Part shown: positions 28,628 to 36,331 of the stretch, piece after piece | Layout of the letters: each line of letters begins with the position of its first letter | How positions within the stretch are numbered: position 1 is the first letter of the stretch | Assembly (NCBI GenBank): GCA_016719225.1 | Contig: JADKAN010000001.1 | Location: 806,001 to 870,000, forward strand | Source: Flavobacteriales bacterium | Lineage (GTDB): Bacteria; Bacteroidota; Bacteroidia; Flavobacteriales_F; PHOS-HE28 | Length of the DNA: 64,000 bases | Reading direction: 5' to 3' | The notes under the pieces: model-generated | Told to the model about the DNA's origin: nothing | The model's input: only the letters and a program-made list of their open reading frames with translations | The model's database searches: none | Translations under genes and position numbers: made by a program

Positions 28628-30931
28628 CTATGGTGTGGTAGCAATCTGCTCCATCATTCCATTATAATGCTGCTCATCCATCATTTTGATCAGTTCAAGT
28701 ATTTCCTTCATGACCTGTGAAGCCTCGGCCAGAAGAGTCATATCCATGCCATGTTCATCAATCCGGTCGCCATGGGAGTATGAGTGCGTAAAGCGAATTA
28801 TGCGGATTTTCTTAGCAGGATCGAACGAAACCGCCTCAAGTGTCCTTTGCAACCCGTCGCTGGAAAGAGAAGGGTATTTGAATGCAAGGAAGGCTTCTAG
28901 TACGCGGCGCGCGATGTTCGGCAGAGGGTAAAGAACTGCTAAGTCCGCAGGCATCGTCCGTTCTGCTTCTTTCCGAACCTGTTTGAAGAGGAAGTGGTAC
29001 TCCGATTCGAAGTGCTCCAGCAAAGGGTCAATGTTGCCGATACACCCGTTACGTCCACCAGCATCGATATTGGCCGTGAGCATAAAGAAGCGCGCAGGAC
29101 GCAGGGATACGTTCGGTTTCCTTTGGCCTTGCATGTGATGGAACCAGTTCTTGACTTGACGAAAGAACCCAAAGTTGTGCGTCATAATGAAAAGCTGACC
29201 AGCATCCTTCGTGACTTCGCGCATGTGCCCGAAGGCACTGAAGAGCGCATGGGCATCCATACTGGATACAGGGTCATCAATGACCACAACACCCTTACCA
29301 ATGTCAAAGGCTGTATCGCGCAACGACTTCAAGAAGTAGAGGAATGCAATGGCGGTCTTCTCTCCTTCGCTTAAGTTTAGAGCAGTCACGCCGTTGCGCA
29401 CAATCGTGTATCCTGTGTCCAGTACATCCACTTGTAGGTCATTCCGGCCCAAAAAACTTCGCAGATCGCTGTTCAGCTCGTCCGCTGGTTTGCGATGCTG
29501 CTTTAGTTCCAATTCAAGTTTCCCGACTTGCTCACCAAGCGTCTTGACTTCTTCGGTCAAGTGCTTCTCTTCTGCGTCAGCTTCCGAAAGAGCCTTAACC
29601 ATTTCCGTGTAGCTGTTCAGTGCATCCGCAACTTGCGCCTCCTCCAACTCCTTTCTTGCAGCGGTAACGCGCTTCTCGAAAGAGTCCGTGGTGTCATTAT
29701 GCTCCCGGACAAGCTTGTTCACCTCTGCCAACGCGGTAACGCTGGCATCCCGCGATAACTCGTCCTGTCCGTCTATGAAGCTGGCTACATCCAAGCTCTG
29801 AAATGGACTCGTCGCTTTGGCTGAGAGTGCCGTGTTCAATGCCGTCAAGTAGGCGCGCACCTTGGCCTCTTGGTCGTTGAGACTTTTCAATTTGAGCCCG
29901 TAGTTCTGCTGGAGGTTCGTGTAGAGCTTTGCCGGGTCATGCCTTACCAGTCCAGTAAGAGCCTTGATGCGATGCTCACAAGCATTCTTGGCTTTCTCAA
30001 GGTCCAGAAGGAAGCTCTTGTACGCATCGTTGAAATGACCTTCAAGTGCTTGTCGACGGGCTGATGTGATCATACTGCCACAAAACTCACAGGTATTCGT
30101 TGGCACTTCACCTCCGTGGATTCGCAAGCCTTCCTCAACCCACTTCGCGATTTCCGGTTCATCCTCTAACCTTGAGATGATTTTTGACGTGACCGTGCGA
30201 CTCAGCAATTCCTTTGTGATCTCAAGAGCTTTCGTAATATCCGGATACTCGGTATCGAGTTCCGTAAGACTCGGCAGGGAGGATCCGCTCTTTTTCTGGT
30301 TGAGTGCAGCTTGCTCTTCGGCTGTTCGCGTTGGAAGGGAACCGGACCGGTCAATGAGCTCCGTGCACTTCTTCTCAAAGTTGTTCTTTGTATAAGTGGT
30401 ATAGGGGCTGCCCGGTCCAGCCAATAGCACTTTGACAGCCTTTGCTTTGTCGGAACAGAAGCTGTTTAGCGCATTGACCTTGGTCTTCGTGCTCAACTTT
30501 GCCTTCTCAAGGTCTCCATTGGCCTTTGAAAGTAATTTCGAGTCGGCATCAAGCTGCTTCTGGCTCTCCACGTTCACCTCCCCGAAATAGTAGATCGGGC
30601 CTAGTGGTGAGGTGGCTTCCGAAATAGTCCGAACTACGGCTTCTCTGTTGAAGACCCGAAGGTTGGGAAGGTTTGCGGCGGTATCAAATGCCGCACCATT
30701 TAGCGAATGACCGTTTACTACGAACTCGACATGCCCTTCAGTGACGGCAACATGGTCAGCCAAGTGTTCGAATAGATGGGAAAGCGTCGATTTTCCCGAT
30801 CCATTCCAGCCGTAGATCAGATTGAATCGGCCAAAGTCATGCAGTGTGTTTGGCCAGATAAAGTCGCGAAATATCCGATGTTCACGCATCTTGGCGATAC
30901 GAGTGATTGGCAGCGGGCTAGTGGTTGGCAT
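28628..30931 (-). CDS. ABC/AAA_13-type ATPase with zinc-hook motif, RloC/PrrC-like anticodon nuclease candidate
   Basis: 767 residues from ATG 30931 (MPTTSPLPITRIAK). Walker A is GWNGSGKST (41-49). Long coiled-coil arms surround Cys281-x2-Cys284 (CEFC), a zinc-hook-like apex. The signature LSEGEKTA, Walker B GVVVIDDPVSSMDAH and an H-switch MTHNFG make it an SMC/ABC-type head. C-terminal of the head, NIARRVLEAF supplies Arg675-x3-Glu679, with His716 and His720 in FTHSYSHGD, resembling the Arg-Glu-His catalytic triad of PrrC-type anticodon nucleases. RloC combines just these parts (ABC head, zinc hook, nuclease) in a similar length. The nuclease activity is inferred. A possible -1 frameshifted C-terminal extension ends at 28548. 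Confidence 0.7.
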   Translation of the reverse strand: MPTTSPLPITRIAKMREHRIFRDFIWPNTLHDFGRFNLIYGWNGSGKSTLSHLFEHLADHVAVTEGHVEFVVNGHSLNGAAFDTAANLPNLRVFNREAVVRTISEATSPLGPIYYFGEVNVESQKQLDADSKLLSKANGDLEKAKLSTKTKVNALNSFCSDKAKAVKVLLAGPGSPYTTYTKNNFEKKCTELIDRSGSLPTRTAEEQAALNQKKSGSSLPSLTELDTEYPDITKALEITKELLSRTVTSKIISRLEDEPEIAKWVEEGLRIHGGEVPTNTCEFCGSMITSARRQALEGHFNDAYKSFLLDLEKAKNACEHRIKALTGLVRHDPAKLYTNLQQNYGLKLKSLNDQEAKVRAYLTALNTALSAKATSPFQSLDVASFIDGQDELSRDASVTALAEVNKLVREHNDTTDSFEKRVTAARKELEEAQVADALNSYTEMVKALSEADAEEKHLTEEVKTLGEQVGKLELELKQHRKPADELNSDLRSFLGRNDLQVDVLDTGYTIVRNGVTALNLSEGEKTAIAFLYFLKSLRDTAFDIGKGVVVIDDPVSSMDAHALFSAFGHMREVTKDAGQLFIMTHNFGFFRQVKNWFHHMQGQRKPNVSLRPARFFMLTANIDAGGRNGCIGNIDPLLEHFESEYHFLFKQVRKEAERTMPADLAVLYPLPNIARRVLEAFLAFKYPSLSSDGLQRTLEAVSFDPAKKIRIIRFTHSYSHGDRIDEHGMDMTLLAEASQVMKEILELIKMMDEQHYNGMMEQIATTP

Positions 30932-30950
30932 AGTTTGCGTGCGCAATAAT

Positions 30951-32411
30951 TTATTCAATCGTTGTTCCAATTTCTGGTAGTTCCAAACTCTGCACCGGCC
31001 CGATCGCATTCCCCGCGATCCCCTTGATCGAACCGAACATCTGTGAAGTGTTCTTGATCACCAGTTCAAGGTTCCTATCGCGCTCGTTCCAGATGCGCTC
31101 GTAGGCCCGGCGTTCGGCGAGTATGTCGCCTTTCATCTTGGCATAGCTCCCCACGATGGCCTCAATGTGCATTCGGAATTCCGAGCCGGTGAGGTAGTTG
31201 TAGAGCAGTTCCATCTTGTCACCCTTGTTCTGCTGGGAGCTGATCGCCACGCCTACTTGGAGCATCATTTCGCGCAGCACGAAACACAGACCCTTGAACT
31301 CCTCGTAGGTGCAGATCCAGATACCATCGCGCTGGCCCATGCGGTCCATATCGGCTGGCATGGCCTCGGTCACGATCACGCCCACATGGGTCTTGGCGGC
31401 CTGCATGTCCTGTTTCAGCTTGGCGATCCAGCCTTCGGTGAAGTGCTTAGTGCGCTTGCTCTCGAAGTAGATGGCGCCAAGCTCATGGCCGGTGCGGTCG
31501 TGTACCCGGTGGATGCAGTCGCCGCCTCGTATTCCTTTGCTGATCTCCTCCACGGTATCCAGCGGGAACGCCCCCCGTAGCCATTCCTCTATCGCCAGTT
31601 CCTGCACCTCCCCTTGGGATTGCATGGAACCTTGTTCGGCCCGGCGTTGCAGCTCGGCCATCTGGGACTTCATCTGGTCGATGAGTTCCTCCTTCTCCTT
31701 CAGTTTCAGTTCCTGTTTGTCGGCTTCGGTCTTGGAGATCTCCGTCTTGGCCTTGGCCAACTGCTCATTCAATTGCAGCTCCAGGTCGGCTTTCAGCTTC
31801 TCCGATAATTCACCCTTTTCCCGTTCGGACTTGGCCAGCAAGGCCTTCGTCTGGCTGAGCTCCTTGAGCTGTTCGCTTTTCTTCTCCAACTCTTCTTGGA
31901 GCGTCTTCACCCCCCCTTCTACCTCCTCACGAATGGCTTTCTCCTGTTCCTTCCGGAAGGTCGCCATCCGCTCGGAGAACTTTCCCTCCTCCTCTGCTCG
32001 GATCTTCTCCGCTTGCTCCCCTTGCTCCCGCTGCGTCTGGGCCAGCAGCGCTTTGGTCTGGTTAAGCTCCTTCACTTGTTCACTCTTCTGCTGCAGCTCG
32101 GTTTGAAGCGTTTTCAAGGCATCGGCCTGTTCACCTTCCAATGTTTTGCGAATGCGGGCCTCCTGCTCCTTCTTGGCTTGGCTCACCTGTTGCTCCACGG
32201 CTGCGCTCACCTTGGCATCCATCGCCTTTTGACTTGCCTCAAGCGTCTTTTCCCTGACAGCAAGCGCCTCTCGCTCCTTGGCAATGGTGTTCTCATACTC
32301 CTGTCCTATCTCTGTGCGCACCTTCTCGAAAAGCACCTTATTCACGTCGATGGGCGTGCCGCATTTTGGGCAGTTGATCTGGGCTTGTGATGTTTGTTCC
32401 ATGGCATGCAT
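30951..32411 (-). CDS. DUF2130 coiled-coil protein with N-terminal zinc motif
   Basis: About 486 residues from the ATG at 32411 (an ATG at 32402 is equally possible; longer forms overlap a dispersed repeat). The N-terminus has INCPKCGTPID, half of a zinc ribbon. Residues about 30-290 are Gln/Glu/Lys-rich coiled coil with internally repeated EQ(V/L)KEL(N/S)QTKALLA blocks. The rest is DUF2130 (LAIEEWLRGAFP, GAIYFESKRTKHFTEGW, VGVIVTEAMP), a family with a restriction-endonuclease-like E-x-ESKR core. Function is unknown. It stops 19 bases before the ATPase start on the same strand. Confidence 0.8.
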   Translation of the reverse strand: MHAMEQTSQAQINCPKCGTPIDVNKVLFEKVRTEIGQEYENTIAKEREALAVREKTLEASQKAMDAKVSAAVEQQVSQAKKEQEARIRKTLEGEQADALKTLQTELQQKSEQVKELNQTKALLAQTQREQGEQAEKIRAEEEGKFSERMATFRKEQEKAIREEVEGGVKTLQEELEKKSEQLKELSQTKALLAKSEREKGELSEKLKADLELQLNEQLAKAKTEISKTEADKQELKLKEKEELIDQMKSQMAELQRRAEQGSMQSQGEVQELAIEEWLRGAFPLDTVEEISKGIRGGDCIHRVHDRTGHELGAIYFESKRTKHFTEGWIAKLKQDMQAAKTHVGVIVTEAMPADMDRMGQRDGIWICTYEEFKGLCFVLREMMLQVGVAISSQQNKGDKMELLYNYLTGSEFRMHIEAIVGSYAKMKGDILAERRAYERIWNERDRNLELVIKNTSQMFGSIKGIAGNAIGPVQSLELPEIGTTIE

Positions 32412-32472
32412 TGCCGAGAATGTCGTCGGCTCTTCGCTGTCAAAGTACGAATATCCACTTCGGCGATCGAGT

Positions 32473-32532
32473 GAGCCAAAGCCACCTGCGGAGCGCCCCC
32501 CCGCCATCCAATCCGCCCCTGGTGGCCCGTGG
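32473..32532. repeat. Dispersed direct repeat, left copy
   Basis: This 60-base segment (GAGCC...GCCACCTGC...CCGCCATCC...GGTGGC) recurs in the same orientation at 34530-34594 with about 75-80 percent identity by eye. GCCACC and GGTGGC can pair. The two copies bracket the FN3 gene, the 22-bp array and the XRE gene. Confidence 0.6.
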
Positions 32533-32701
32533 CATACTCGTCAAGGCGAAGATGGTCAGCGAGCGGGACCGGAGGCCAAGCAGGCGCGGCACCAGGGAAA
32601 CACCCGGGCGCCGGGATGGGGGAAAGACAGTTCCACAATTAGAACAGCACACACGGCCCAGAGGGGTGTCGTGTCCCGCATTCGCCCCCACCCCCGAACG
32701 C

Positions 32702-32734
32702 AAAAAGCCCCGGCTGGGGAGGCCGGGGCTTTTG
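32702..32734 (-). terminator. Rho-independent terminator
   Basis: A hairpin with arms AAAGCCCCGGC and GCCGGGGCTTTT (one base bulged). On the minus strand it ends in a T run and lies 55 bases after the FN3 gene stop; on the plus strand it also has T residues, so it may be bidirectional. Confidence 0.8.
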
Positions 32735-32788
32735 CTTGTGGAAGGTTGGTTACCGTGCCGCACGCTCGTTGCGGCTCGCGGTGGGTGC

Positions 32789-33412
32789 TTATGCGGCACG
32801 GCCCAATACTACGTCGCTGGGCAGTCCTTCCTTGTCGATGCCGATGGCGATCACGCGGAACCAGTAGGTGGCGTAGGACTTGAGGCCGGTGGCTACGAAA
32901 TGCTGGCGGCTCACCAGTCCCACGGTCACCCAGGTGGTTTCCCCTGCGGTGGGGTCACTTTCAGCGCGTTCGATGCGGAACATGCGGGCGGCTTGGGTCT
33001 TGGTCCAGCGCAGCTTCACTTGTTCGGACACGTCGGTGGCACTGGCCTGCAGGTTCTTGGGCACACCCACTTCCGTGTAGGGAACGGGATGCTTGGCCAA
33101 GGGGAAGCCGCTGGAGGCGAGCTTCGTAACGTCCCCATCACACTCCGCACGTACATGATCAGCTGTTACACGCAAAACAGCCTTCGTCTCTTGCACCAAC
33201 ATATTCCGCAGTTCCCGGTCCATGGAGGTACCATCCATGGCGTTGGTGATCGCTGTGGCAAGCGCGTCGCGCTTGGCCGTCATTTCTGCCAGGGTCACTG
33301 GCAGGTTGGGGAAAAGCATGTTACCCGTGAGCTTGGCAATGATGTGGCTGAGGAAGGCCACAAGCGCCGTGGGTATCATGTTACTCAATCCGATCCTGAT
33401 GTTTGCACGCAT
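32789..33412 (-). CDS. Fibronectin type III domain protein
   Basis: A 207-residue protein. The N-terminal 100 residues are helical (LPVTLAEMTAKRDALATAIT), of a kind seen in a Bacteroidota family of FN3-containing hypothetical proteins. The C-terminal 90 residues form one FN3-like domain (KLRWTKTQAARMFRIERAES, then GLKSYATYWFRVIAIG). No clear signal peptide. A strong terminator follows, and an unusual palindromic region lies 85-150 bases upstream of the start, so it is probably a regulated single gene. Confidence 0.65.
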   Translation of the reverse strand: MRANIRIGLSNMIPTALVAFLSHIIAKLTGNMLFPNLPVTLAEMTAKRDALATAITNAMDGTSMDRELRNMLVQETKAVLRVTADHVRAECDGDVTKLASSGFPLAKHPVPYTEVGVPKNLQASATDVSEQVKLRWTKTQAARMFRIERAESDPTAGETTWVTVGLVSRQHFVATGLKSYATYWFRVIAIGIDKEGLPSDVVLGRAA

Positions 33413-33496
33413 TTTAATTGGTTTTTAAGTTTTGTGCCCGGAGAATTCCGAACACAGGGACCTTCAACCGGGCCGCAGCGTGTGGGGTTCCGAAAT

Positions 33497-33563
33497 GTGG
33501 CCATATTCCATATAACATGGATATGTTCCATGTAACATGGGAAATTCCCATGTTACGGGCCAC
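33497..33563. promoter_or_regulatory. Nested palindromes upstream of the FN3 gene
   Basis: A perfect 25-base palindrome at 33532-33556 (arms GTAACATGGGAA and TTCCCATGTTAC around one A), an imperfect one at 33502-33525 (CATATTCCAT...ATGGATATG) and outer arms GTGGCC / GGCCAC at 33497-33502 and 33558-33563. The half-site TTCCATRTAACATGG occurs twice. The layout suggests a cooperative operator or cruciform; the XRE protein encoded at 34197 is a candidate binder. Confidence 0.6.
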
Positions 33564-33621
33564 TTACCGACCACTGCGGACCATGTGGCTCCGCATTATA
33601 AAGGAAGTTGATCCGCACTTC

Positions 33622-34017
33622 GACCTAAGTTCACCCATACCCCGACCTAAGTTGACCCATACCCCGACATGGGTTGACCTGTATCCTGACCTTGGTTGAC
33701 CCATACCCCGACATGGGTTGACCTGTACCACGACCTAGGTTGACCTCTATCCTGACCTTGGTTGACCCATACCACGACCTAGGTTGACCTGTATCCTGAC
33801 ATGGGTTGACCCATATCCTGACATGGGTTGACCTGTATCCTGACCTTGGTTGACCCATACCCCGACATGGGTTGACCTGTACCTCGACCATGGTTGACCC
33901 GTACCTCGACCGAGGTTGCCCCCTTCCCCGGGATAGGTTGACCCATTCCCCGGCATAGGTTCACCCTTACCGCGACATCGATCGGGCCGCATCCCGACAT
34001 AAGTGGCCGAGCACTAC
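33622..34017. repeat. Array of about 18 direct repeats of exactly 22 bp
   Basis: Units begin GAC and follow the pattern GACMTNGGTTGACCYRTAYCC plus one base, with no insertion or deletion over 18 units. A degenerate unit precedes it at about 33600. Units vary mainly at positions 4-7 (CTTG, ATGG, CTAG, CTAA) and 15-22, in a mosaic fashion. The final units are most diverged. There are no spacers, so it is not CRISPR, and 22 is not a multiple of three, so it is not a coding repeat. A 22-bp phase is near two helical turns, as in protein-binding iteron arrays. Confidence 0.9.
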
Positions 34018-34196
34018 AGCAGGGTCGGTTGAGCTTACCGACGTGGTCGGCCCTTATTGCCATATCTATCGGAATGGAGCTTCTCTCACCGCTCACCCTC
34101 CCCTGTATCGCCTGAAAAAAATAACCCGGTCCCGTTAGAGGGATCGGATATTTTCCCACTTTGTGGTACAATTTGCTCCCATGAAAAGCCACCACT

Positions 34197-34508
34197 ATGT
34201 GCATGAGAATATCAGCAGATCGTTTGAAATTGATCCGTTTGTTCCGCGACCTCACCCAGAAGGAGCTAGCGGGGGTACTGAATGCCGATGCAAGCAAGAT
34301 CAGCGACATTGAACGCGCGGTACAGTCGCCCACGTTCGAGGATGTCGGCGTGCTCTCCCGCGCCTTGCATTTCAGTATGGATGCCCTATACGCTGCGGGC
34401 AAATTTGACTTGGATGCCTGCCTGCTGCCCACTTGGCCGGGAAAGGAGGAGATGCTGGTAGCGTTCAAGACCCTTGGGAAGGACCCGGACGCGTCCGCCC
34501 GTCCTTGA
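34197..34508 (+). CDS. XRE-family helix-turn-helix regulator
   Basis: A 103-residue protein. Residues 5-65 form a Cro/CI-type HTH (LKLIRLFRDLTQKELAGVLN, then ASKISDIERAVQSPTFEDV). The start could be 34197 or the second ATG at 34203. The C-terminal 40 residues have no clear domain. It lies 180 bases beyond the 22-bp repeat array and inside the segment bounded by the 60-bp direct repeats, so it may control that array or the palindrome at 33497. Confidence 0.85.
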   Translation: MCMRISADRLKLIRLFRDLTQKELAGVLNADASKISDIERAVQSPTFEDVGVLSRALHFSMDALYAAGKFDLDACLLPTWPGKEEMLVAFKTLGKDPDASARP

Positions 34509-34529
34509 TCCCCGATCCAGCGCTCGGCT

Positions 34530-34594
34530 GAGCCTACGCCACCTGCAGTGCGCCCGGAGTCCCCGCCATCCGATCCTCCCTTGGTGGCGTGCGG
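34530..34594. repeat. Dispersed direct repeat, right copy
   Basis: Counterpart of 32473-32532 in direct orientation, 20 bases after the XRE stop; the cores GCCACCTGC, CCGCCATCC and TGGTGGC are shared. Confidence 0.6.
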
Positions 34595-34608
34595 TCCGCA
34601 CGATACCC

Positions 34609-34890
34609 TTAGCTCAACTTGATCACGATCTTGCCTTTTGCCCGGCTGTAAGCTCCCGATGAGCCCGCTGCATACTTCCGCGTGCCCTTACGCTCCGGAT
34701 AGCCACAACACCACCAGAATTTGCTGCCGGCATTACCGCCTTGTTTAGCGGTGCGCAAGCGCATCGCTTTGCTGCATTTCGGGCAGTTCGGTGTATCGGC
34801 GGCGGGTATTATGGGCGGCCCGATCTGGTAGAGCTCAAGCAAGGCATCTATTTCGTGCGGATCCAAACGGACAAAGGCGTGTTCACCCAA
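34609..34890 (-). CDS. Topoisomerase-type C4 zinc-finger protein, possibly a fragment
   Basis: A 93-codon frame with only a TTG start. Recognisable homology covers about 34609-34790: NCPKCSKAMRLRTAKQGG, then FWWCCGYPERKGTRKY, matching the C-terminal zinc finger of type IA topoisomerases. The usual fourth Cys (PKC) is replaced by PER, while an extra Cys (CC) is present, so metal binding is doubtful. The N-terminal 25 residues are antisense to a T9SS tail on the plus strand and are probably not real. A stand-alone finger or a gene remnant are both possible. Confidence 0.4.
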   Translation of the reverse strand: MGEHAFVRLDPHEIDALLELYQIGPPIIPAADTPNCPKCSKAMRLRTAKQGGNAGSKFWWCCGYPERKGTRKYAAGSSGAYSRAKGKIVIKLS

Positions 34891-34908
34891 AAGCTGATCA
34901 TTAGCTAA
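34822..34908 (+). pseudogene. Orphan T9SS C-terminal sorting-domain tail
   Basis: The frame ending with TAA at 34906-34908 reads DLVELKQGIYFVRIQ then TDKGVFTQKLIIS, the exact form of a type A T9SS C-terminus (…L..GIYFVRI.T..G.….KLII). No upstream gene body is attached. It is a remnant of a deleted secreted-protein gene. Confidence 0.65.
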
Positions 34909-35045
34909 GCGGAGCGGTGGTGACCGTCAGCGTTCGGTTCTGGTTCCTGTAAGCGTGATCGACCGCGCAGTTCGGTCAACCTCTTCCGGTTGTTCTCGTG
35001 TTGCACGGACGCATGAACGCCGCGCCATCGGTGTATCATTGCCTC

Positions 35046-35804
35046 ATGCACCATCCAAAGCCACACCTGCTCCTCCTCCACGGCTTCCCACTTGACCATT
35101 CCCTATGGCAGCCGAACATGGAAGCCTTAGAACACGTGGCCCACGTGATGGCCCCCGACCTGCTGGCCTTCGAGACCGCTGAAGAAGTGCCCACCGTCCT
35201 GACCATGGAGCACCTTGCCGACCAGCTAAGAGAGCAACTCGATGCGCAGGGCATCCAGCGTACCGTGCTCTGTGGCCTTTCCATGGGCGGCTACGTGGCC
35301 CTTGCCTTTCTGGAGCGCTGGCCGGAGCGAGTAGCGGGCCTCATCCTGTGCAACACGCGCAGCATCGCCGACACCGAGGAAGCCAAACAAGGGCGGGAAG
35401 CCACGGCCTTGGATGCGCTCGCCAAGGGCAGCGCGGTGATCGCGCGGGCCATGACCCCCAAGCTGCTCTCGGAGCATACCCGCTCCACCAATCCCGAATT
35501 GGCGAGCACCGTGGAGGCCATGATCGCACGCCAACGGCCGGAAGCGATCGCCGCGGCCTCCCGGGGCATGGCCCTTCGCCCTGACCGAACTTCCGTCCTA
35601 CGTGGAAGCAACACGCCCACGCTCGTTATCACCAGCGAGCACGACGCCTTGATGCCGCTGCCTACCAGCCAAGCCATGGCCGATGCATCCGCGCATTCCA
35701 CCTTGGTGGTGCTCCCCCATGCTGGCCACCTCAGCAACATGGAAGCAGCCGCTGGATTTAATAAGGTGGTGGTGGAGTTCCTGGTGAGCCTGCCAGAGAA
35801 TTAG
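35046..35804 (+). CDS. Alpha/beta hydrolase
   Basis: A 252-residue cytoplasmic protein (start MHHPKPHLLLLHG). Seen: oxyanion-hole region LLLHGFPLDHSLW, nucleophile elbow GLSMGGY (Ser about 97), acid in TSEHDALMP and catalytic His in PHAGHLSNME. These define a complete serine hydrolase triad in the order typical of 3-oxoadipate enol-lactonase-like enzymes. The substrate cannot be deduced. It is flanked by gene debris on both sides. Confidence 0.88.
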   Translation: MHHPKPHLLLLHGFPLDHSLWQPNMEALEHVAHVMAPDLLAFETAEEVPTVLTMEHLADQLREQLDAQGIQRTVLCGLSMGGYVALAFLERWPERVAGLILCNTRSIADTEEAKQGREATALDALAKGSAVIARAMTPKLLSEHTRSTNPELASTVEAMIARQRPEAIAAASRGMALRPDRTSVLRGSNTPTLVITSEHDALMPLPTSQAMADASAHSTLVVLPHAGHLSNMEAAAGFNKVVVEFLVSLPEN

Positions 35805-35863
35805 CGCGGATCAAACCGTTCGGAACGCTCGGCTCAGTGGGTATCTAGGGCAATGGCACCAGC

Positions 35864-36331
35864 GTGGACGCTCGCGACAGAATTGGGCTCTATGAAGGAC
35901 ATTACCACGACCTGCTGAACGACCTGGGCAGGGCCAGCGATCTCGTTTGGACATTGTACATGGACCCGGCCGCTACCCTTTGGATCTGCTCCGCAGGAGG
36001 TGGGCTATGCAGCCTGCGCGGAACGGATCTCACCTGCTACAACGAAAAGGATGGGCTGGGCAACCAATATGTGCAGAGCATCCTGGAGGATGGCGCCGGA
36101 CATCTTTGGGTCGGCACTTCCGGTGGCGTGTACCGCTTCGATGGAAAACGCTTCACGAACTGGACGAAATGGGATGCACGGAGGGGGGCTGAACTTGGAA
36201 AAGTGAAGGGCGCACCTCTCCATGCAGGTGCACCGGCCCTCCCCTGCTCACATCTGCTGAAAAGCCTTCGGCGTGATCCCCTCAATGCGCTTGAACTGGC
36301 GGATGAAGTAGTTCAGGTTGTTGAAGCCTGA
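35864..36331 (+). pseudogene. Two-component-regulator propeller fragment
   Basis: From a GTG, the frame shows two beta-propeller repeats of the Reg_prop kind (DLVWTLYMDPAATLWI, then GLGNQYVQSILEDGAGHLWVGT and GGVYRFDG). Similarity stops near 36180 and the frame then runs antisense into the AraC gene. Reg_prop proteins normally have 14 or so repeats plus a signal peptide and kinase or LuxR domains, all missing here. This is a short internal fragment of a lost sensor gene. Confidence 0.55.

Noticed and set aside
33622..34017. CRISPR array
   Set aside because: The 22-bp repeats are contiguous with no spacers and no cas genes are nearby.
33631..34468. Minus-strand proteins spanning the 22-bp array
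   Set aside because: The frames are open only because the repeat has no stop in several phases; their translations are repetitive GSTxVRxxVN strings and one runs antisense through the XRE gene.
33622..34508. Plasmid replication origin with iterons
   Set aside because: No Rep, Par or plasmid maintenance gene is present and the flanks are chromosomal; the array is only iteron-like in geometry.
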